DNA of 64,000 nucleotides from Rusavskia elegans (lineage: Eukaryota; Ascomycota; Lecanoromycetes; Teloschistales; Teloschistaceae), in assembly GCA_011316305.1 (NCBI GenBank), contig SAUG01000007.1:248001-312000 (forward strand), read 5' to 3'. Made by a program: the position numbers and the translations under genes. The notes beneath the pieces were generated by a model. That model had not been told where the DNA came from and made no database searches. It worked only from the letters and a program-made list of their open reading frames with translations. Positions 58,941-64,000 of this stretch are shown one piece after another (position 1 is the stretch's first letter; the number at the start of each line of letters is the position of its first letter).

Positions 58941-60925
58941 TCGATATCTTTTAATACGCTATCGACTTTTATTTCAGACTAGACGTATATCAATTTAATC
59001 GAGAATTATATCTATATCTAATTTTTAAAAACTATTTATATTTAATTTAGCAGAATATTTAGATAGCAATTAAAGTAAATCTAGTTAATTTTATTTCTAG
59101 CGCGCTTTTCGCTACGGGAAATAGTTGTCCGGAAATGATATACTATTAATATAAATCAGATATTTTATTTAGTTTTTCAATAGATTTCTAGAAATATTAA
59201 TTCTGTTACTATAGCGATATAAAACGTTTTAACAATCTAGAAAAAATCGAAAAGATCGCCGCGTTATAGAACGATTACTAGTAATAATATAATTAGAAAA
59301 AAAAAAGCTATAATCTTTTAAAAAATTAAACAGACAAGTTTAAAAATATTTAGCTAAAGGGATACAACTGTTTAATATTATCGCACGTAAAGTATCAATA
59401 TTTAGTACAGGGTAGCGGATTTATTAGAATAAAGATTTATAAAAAAATTCTTTAAAATATAAAACGTAGTTAGATTACTTTATTAAAAGATACCAGATTA
59501 AAAAATATTATCCGATAAAGTTTTAGCGTAGCTTTTTAATTTTATCTATTTTGATTTTTAGTATTTATATTAATATCTATTATTACCTAGGTATCTTCTA
59601 TAGTATTTTGTCTTAATAGATCGAAATAACCGATTTTAATATAAAGTAGATACTTTCTTAAAAGATTATAAAAACCAATCGGTAAAATATAAAAGTATAA
59701 TAGTAAAGTCGATTGTCTATTTTAAAAAATATTTTCTACTAACTTTATTTTATAATATTTTTATTTAAACTCGTTTAAAATAGTAATTTTCTAATAGAAT
59801 TAAAGAAATTCTTTTATCTAAACCGTACTAATAAATATCGCTACTTTCTTTATTAATTTCGGATAATATCTTTTTATATTATATCTTTTTATTATTTTTC
59901 TATTCTATACTTTGATAAAATTACTAAAGAAACTTTATATAGTTATCGAAACTAATAGTATATCTTCTAAAAATGTTTCCCGCAATATATTCTTTTAAAA
60001 AGACTAGAAATTTGGTTTTATAATCTTTTTCGAAAATAGTAAAATACTAGTCTAGGCGATAACAATAATAAATAGAAATTCGATTTAAACGACGTAGATA
60101 GTAAATAGATTCTATCTAATAATTAGTTCTAACAAGATAATTATTATAGAATAATCCTAGAAAATTATTTTAAAAGTTAAATAATAAACGATACTAGCTA
60201 ATAATAAATAGCTTTTAACTTTAAAATAATATACCGAACGATTTAGAATATTAAATTTCAACGTCCGATAAAAAATAGAATTTAGAATATAATTCGGCTA
60301 CAGATAAAATAAATAAATATATTCGACTAAAAGAAACTATAGATTCTATTTCTATCTAATTTTATTACGTTTAATCTATAATAAATATTTATATTTTCCT
60401 ATTAATATATTATTTAGCAACGGTTTTAAATATAATATTTACTATTTTTCAGCCACTATAAATACGATATATCCCGTCCGTATTTTTTCTATTATTAGAT
60501 AGAGAAAGAATATAACTACGTCGAAGTCAATATATATTATAATAAATCTTTATACTTTTATAAAAGCCGCCAATTATATTATTATATTTATTTAGATACG
60601 CTATCGACTATAGCTCGGCTCTTTCTAAATTACGACGGAAATATATCTAGCTAATCGAAATATAATTAATACGAAAACTTATAATTAAACCGAATCTATA
60701 ATAGTATAATATTTAAATCAAGCTATTATTAGTAAAATACTCTAATAGTTCGATCAAATAACGAATATAAAATAGAGCGTATTTTTATCCACTAGGCTTT
60801 TTATTAGAATATTAACGAAAATAATAATTTTACTATTCTTCGCGAATTGCTATACTTACGTAATATTTTTAATATTTAAAATACGTAGAAAATATTATTA
60901 ATCGCTAGTTTAGAATATATTAAAA
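58941..60925 (+). other. Long AT-rich stretch, nothing assigned
   Basis: About 2 kb with strong RIP character and no convincing partner elsewhere in the window. Short coherent plus-strand text occurs near 60,500-60,640 (YNYVEVNIYYNKSLYFYKSR), too little to name. It may be unit sequence lost from units 1 and 2, or another retroelement. Confidence 0.35.
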
Positions 60926-60929
60926 GTAA

Positions 60930-62015
60930 TTTCCCTTGTGGAATCTCTGTCCGGGGATATAATAGAGTTATTATATATATACGTTTTATCACCGTAGTTT
61001 TTATACGACAATAATAGATATTATTTATATAGCAAAGAATTTTCGCAGTCAAAAGTCAAGCAAGGTTTACAGCGCAGTTGATCGTTTTTATTCTATTATA
61101 TCCTCTATTTGATTACTATTTCTCCCTTATATAAATATACCTTTTGCTACTCGTAGTCTTCTACGTAATTCTAGAAATAAACATCGCTCTATATATACGG
61201 AAAAGCGAACGACCTTCTAGATTCCTTTATACTACTTCGAAATACGTACGATTATAAACTACTAATATAGCTTCCAGGACTATCTACCAGGCGGTAATAC
61301 TATCCTTTACCCTTGTTACTTCGTCTTCGTCTACGGTCGTACCCGAATCCAGACGGCCTACTAATCTATCAAGATATTCGATAACTGCTAGCTTAACTAC
61401 TAGTTTAGATTCCTACTCGAATTTTAGTAGAATAAAGGCTTTTACTAGAAGTCTAATACGGTCGCTAAAGCTATATAGTTCTAGTAGATTCGGAATACGA
61501 AACTTTAGCGTCGTATTTAAGACTACCGGATCCTAGAATTCGAAGTCCGTTATAGTAAATAGACTAGCGAGGACTCGGTCGACGTAATCGAATAGCTCGA
61601 ATTCGGCGGCTTTAAATTCTATTTCTTTAAATTAAAAAGATATAATCGTAGTTATAGATCTAGTATTAGTAGAAATTCTATATATATTAGCCTATAGCTT
61701 GTACTATTACGGAAGATACGTACGTCAGATACGATAGTAGATACTAATAAAAGAAGACGAAAAAGAAACGACTATAAAGTATATATATACGAAAATTCTA
61801 CTACGTTATATTTTAACTAAACTATTGAAATTTATACTACAAACGTATTACGGAATAGATTTAAGTTAATTTTATATAGTTTTTTAGTTTAAGTTAATTA
61901 GACTGGAGTACTAGTTTTTATATCGTATATCTAACGCTAGCGTACTAATATTAAAGTAAATTGTTTACGGAATCGACGGTTAACCGGATATCAAAAAAAC
62001 AAATAAAATAATAAA
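60930..62015 (-). mobile_element. Element D, copy 4, divergent subfamily
   Basis: Reverse orientation. The end with ggttaaccggatatc (about 61,978-61,992) matches the opening block of the other copies, and gcaaggtttacagcgcag (about 61,054-61,071) matches their closing region. Sequence identity to copies 1-3 is much lower than among those three, yet the overall layout is the same. Ends are approximate. Confidence 0.6.
61090..61640 (-). pseudogene. Divergent unknown protein of element D (copy 4)
   Basis: The minus-strand frame reads FKAAEFELFDYVDRVLASLF, TLKFRIPNLLELYSFSDRIR, LLVKAFILLKFE and VVKLAVIEYLDRLVGRLDSG, then an acidic segment TTVDEDEVTRVKDSITAW. The layout parallels copy 3 (DxVDRV / FxLIDRVKLL / AKEYFNSLAERLxxG). 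About five in-frame stops, all TAG or TAA. Conservation of pattern with few identical bases suggests that an older, once-selected protein was shared by the two subfamilies. Function not recognised. Confidence 0.5.
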
Positions 62016-62276
62016 AAGTATTTATTTAAAAATCGTTATAGCGTATTTTTTAGATTAAGTCTCGAATATAATCTATAGTTACTATAGTAAAAAAATAAGA
62101 TTTTATCGTAAATATATCGTAGTCCTAGATATAAAAAACTTGACTTTTTTCCACGGCGTTTATACTAACTATAAAATTTCAAATTACTCTAAATATTTTT
62201 TAATAGAGTTTTAAAACGAGTCTATATATTATAAACAATTTAATAGATTATTATTAGTGGAACGAATTCGCGTATA
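62016..62276 (+). other. Short AT-rich spacer
   Basis: Between element D copy 4 and a hAT element. Nothing supported. Confidence 0.4.
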
Positions 62277-63370
62277 TAGATTGGCTATTTCGATACGGAT
62301 TCCCGTCGGTATTTCGGAAATCCGATCTAAATTTTAGCGAATCGGTTTAATCCGATCTATTAAATAAGTCGAATCGGTTTCTAATATTAGAACTAAAAAT
62401 TAAATCGGGTTATAAAATAGAAACTAATAGAAATCCGATTTAATCCGACTTATAATTATATTAGATAGTCGAATACTATAGTTTTTATTAATAATTATTA
62501 CTTTAGATATAATTTCTTTTAATTTTAATAAATATTTTAAATAATATAAAGCGGTAATAGATTAAATATAAATAGAACTATCTAGTTTATAATTATTCAT
62601 TTTTAATATTTCCTCGAATTTACTACAGCTATTAAGGATATAGATAAAGTATTTTTAACTAAATATATAGCTATAATTATTAGTTTTATCCAATAATAAG
62701 TAATCTATTATAGCGGCTTTAAAGAATTTAAAATTATTAAAATATTAAAATCTCTATAAAAATAGTCGAAAGTTACTAAGAAATTTAGTTATAGTAATAA
62801 TATAGTCAATATAGCTATCGAATCTCCGTATAAAAAAGAAAACAAAAATATTAATAATTTTATCGAAGTTAATAATAAAGACTAGATAATAGAGAGATAT
62901 TCTACTAAATAGGATAATACTAAATTCGAAAATAAAAAAATATTTAGCTAGAAGTAATAATTATAATTAGGATAAAAATAAAGATAAAGATAAAAATATA
63001 AAAAAGAAAAGGAATATAGAAAAAAAAAACGGAAATAAAAACCGAAGCCGAAAATAATAAAAATATAAAAGAGATTATTAAACTATCTAACTATTTATCT
63101 ATATCTAGAAATAGTAGATCTAAATAAATATATTATTTCGATATATTACTATATTATTAATAAAAGAATAGATTATATAATATAGGAAAGAATGTTTTAA
63201 CGATTTTAATAAATTAAATTCGGATTTTCGGACTCGATCCGGAATCGAATTAAATTAAATTTTAAAATAATTTAATCCGATATAAATTAGATCGGACTAT
63301 TTTTTAATCCGATTCGGATCGAATCGGATTAGCTAATTTGAATTCGAAATCCGATCCGACGGCCAGTCTA
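62277..63370 (-). mobile_element. hAT deletion derivative, 1,094 bp
   Basis: tagattggct...ggccagtcta. The left ~230 bp equals the start of the hAT relic at 2,706, the middle (62,560-63,115) equals 7,280-7,890 near that relic's end, so this is an internally deleted member of the same subfamily. cgtata abuts both ends (62,271-62,276 and 63,371-63,376), and a two-base shift gives cgcgtata/tacgtata, an 8-bp duplication with two RIP-type differences. No coding frame. Confidence 0.8.
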
Positions 63371-63387
63371 CGTATACGATAAATAGA

Positions 63388-64000
<613 letters not shown>

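Overview
The window looks like AT-rich, transposon-packed DNA from a filamentous ascomycete that has been heavily altered by repeat-induced point mutation (RIP). CpA and TpG dinucleotides are scarce, TpA is everywhere, CpG survives, and nearly every recoverable reading frame is broken by TAG or TAA where CAG, CAA or TGG would restore sense. I see no intact protein-coding gene. Every supported feature is a mobile element, a relic or a repeat, so the annotation is a stratigraphy of nested insertions. The species cannot be named from this sequence.

The backbone is a head-to-tail tandem array of an unrecognised unit of about 16 kb. Unit 1 runs from about 1,011 to 24,472 and unit 2 from about 24,473 to 50,345, co-linear and in the same orientation. 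The tail of an earlier unit is visible at 949-1,010. A truncated unit 3 lies at 50,774-52,365 and another fragment at 58,107-58,940. Subtracting the insertions I can delimit leaves about 16.3 kb for unit 1 and 13.8 kb for unit 2; unit 2 lacks about 2.4 kb.

Into this array have gone: (i) hAT-superfamily DNA transposons with TIR TAGACTGGCC and 8-bp target duplications, including a 2.7-kb member (4,294-7,021), a 1.28-kb internally deleted derivative (28,149-29,432) and several shorter ones; (ii) six copies of a ~160-bp MITE with the same TIR, whose interior resembles a serine tRNA; (iii) an LTR family with ~182-194-bp LTRs, in two elements (37,065-40,309 and 44,089-45,821) and one solo LTR (2,737-2,918); (iv) Gypsy-like LTR elements (1-948 and 46,259-49,555); (v) a ~0.95-kb gene-like repeat, here called D, in four copies; (vi) a 340-440-bp inverted-terminus repeat, here called C, in four copies.

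Right of about 52,400 the order is more broken: a Gypsy RNase H fragment, hAT ends, a possible gag, a GC-richer Pol III-like sequence near 57,680, a fourth and divergent D copy, and a (TTA)n tract of about 600 bp running off the window end. The hAT elements, MITEs and TIRs form one mobilisation system, with a transposase-length element and dependants sharing its ends. The two LTR elements likewise share LTRs, leader and tail but carry different payloads. All assignments come from reading by eye; consensus de-RIP and profile searches would sharpen them.
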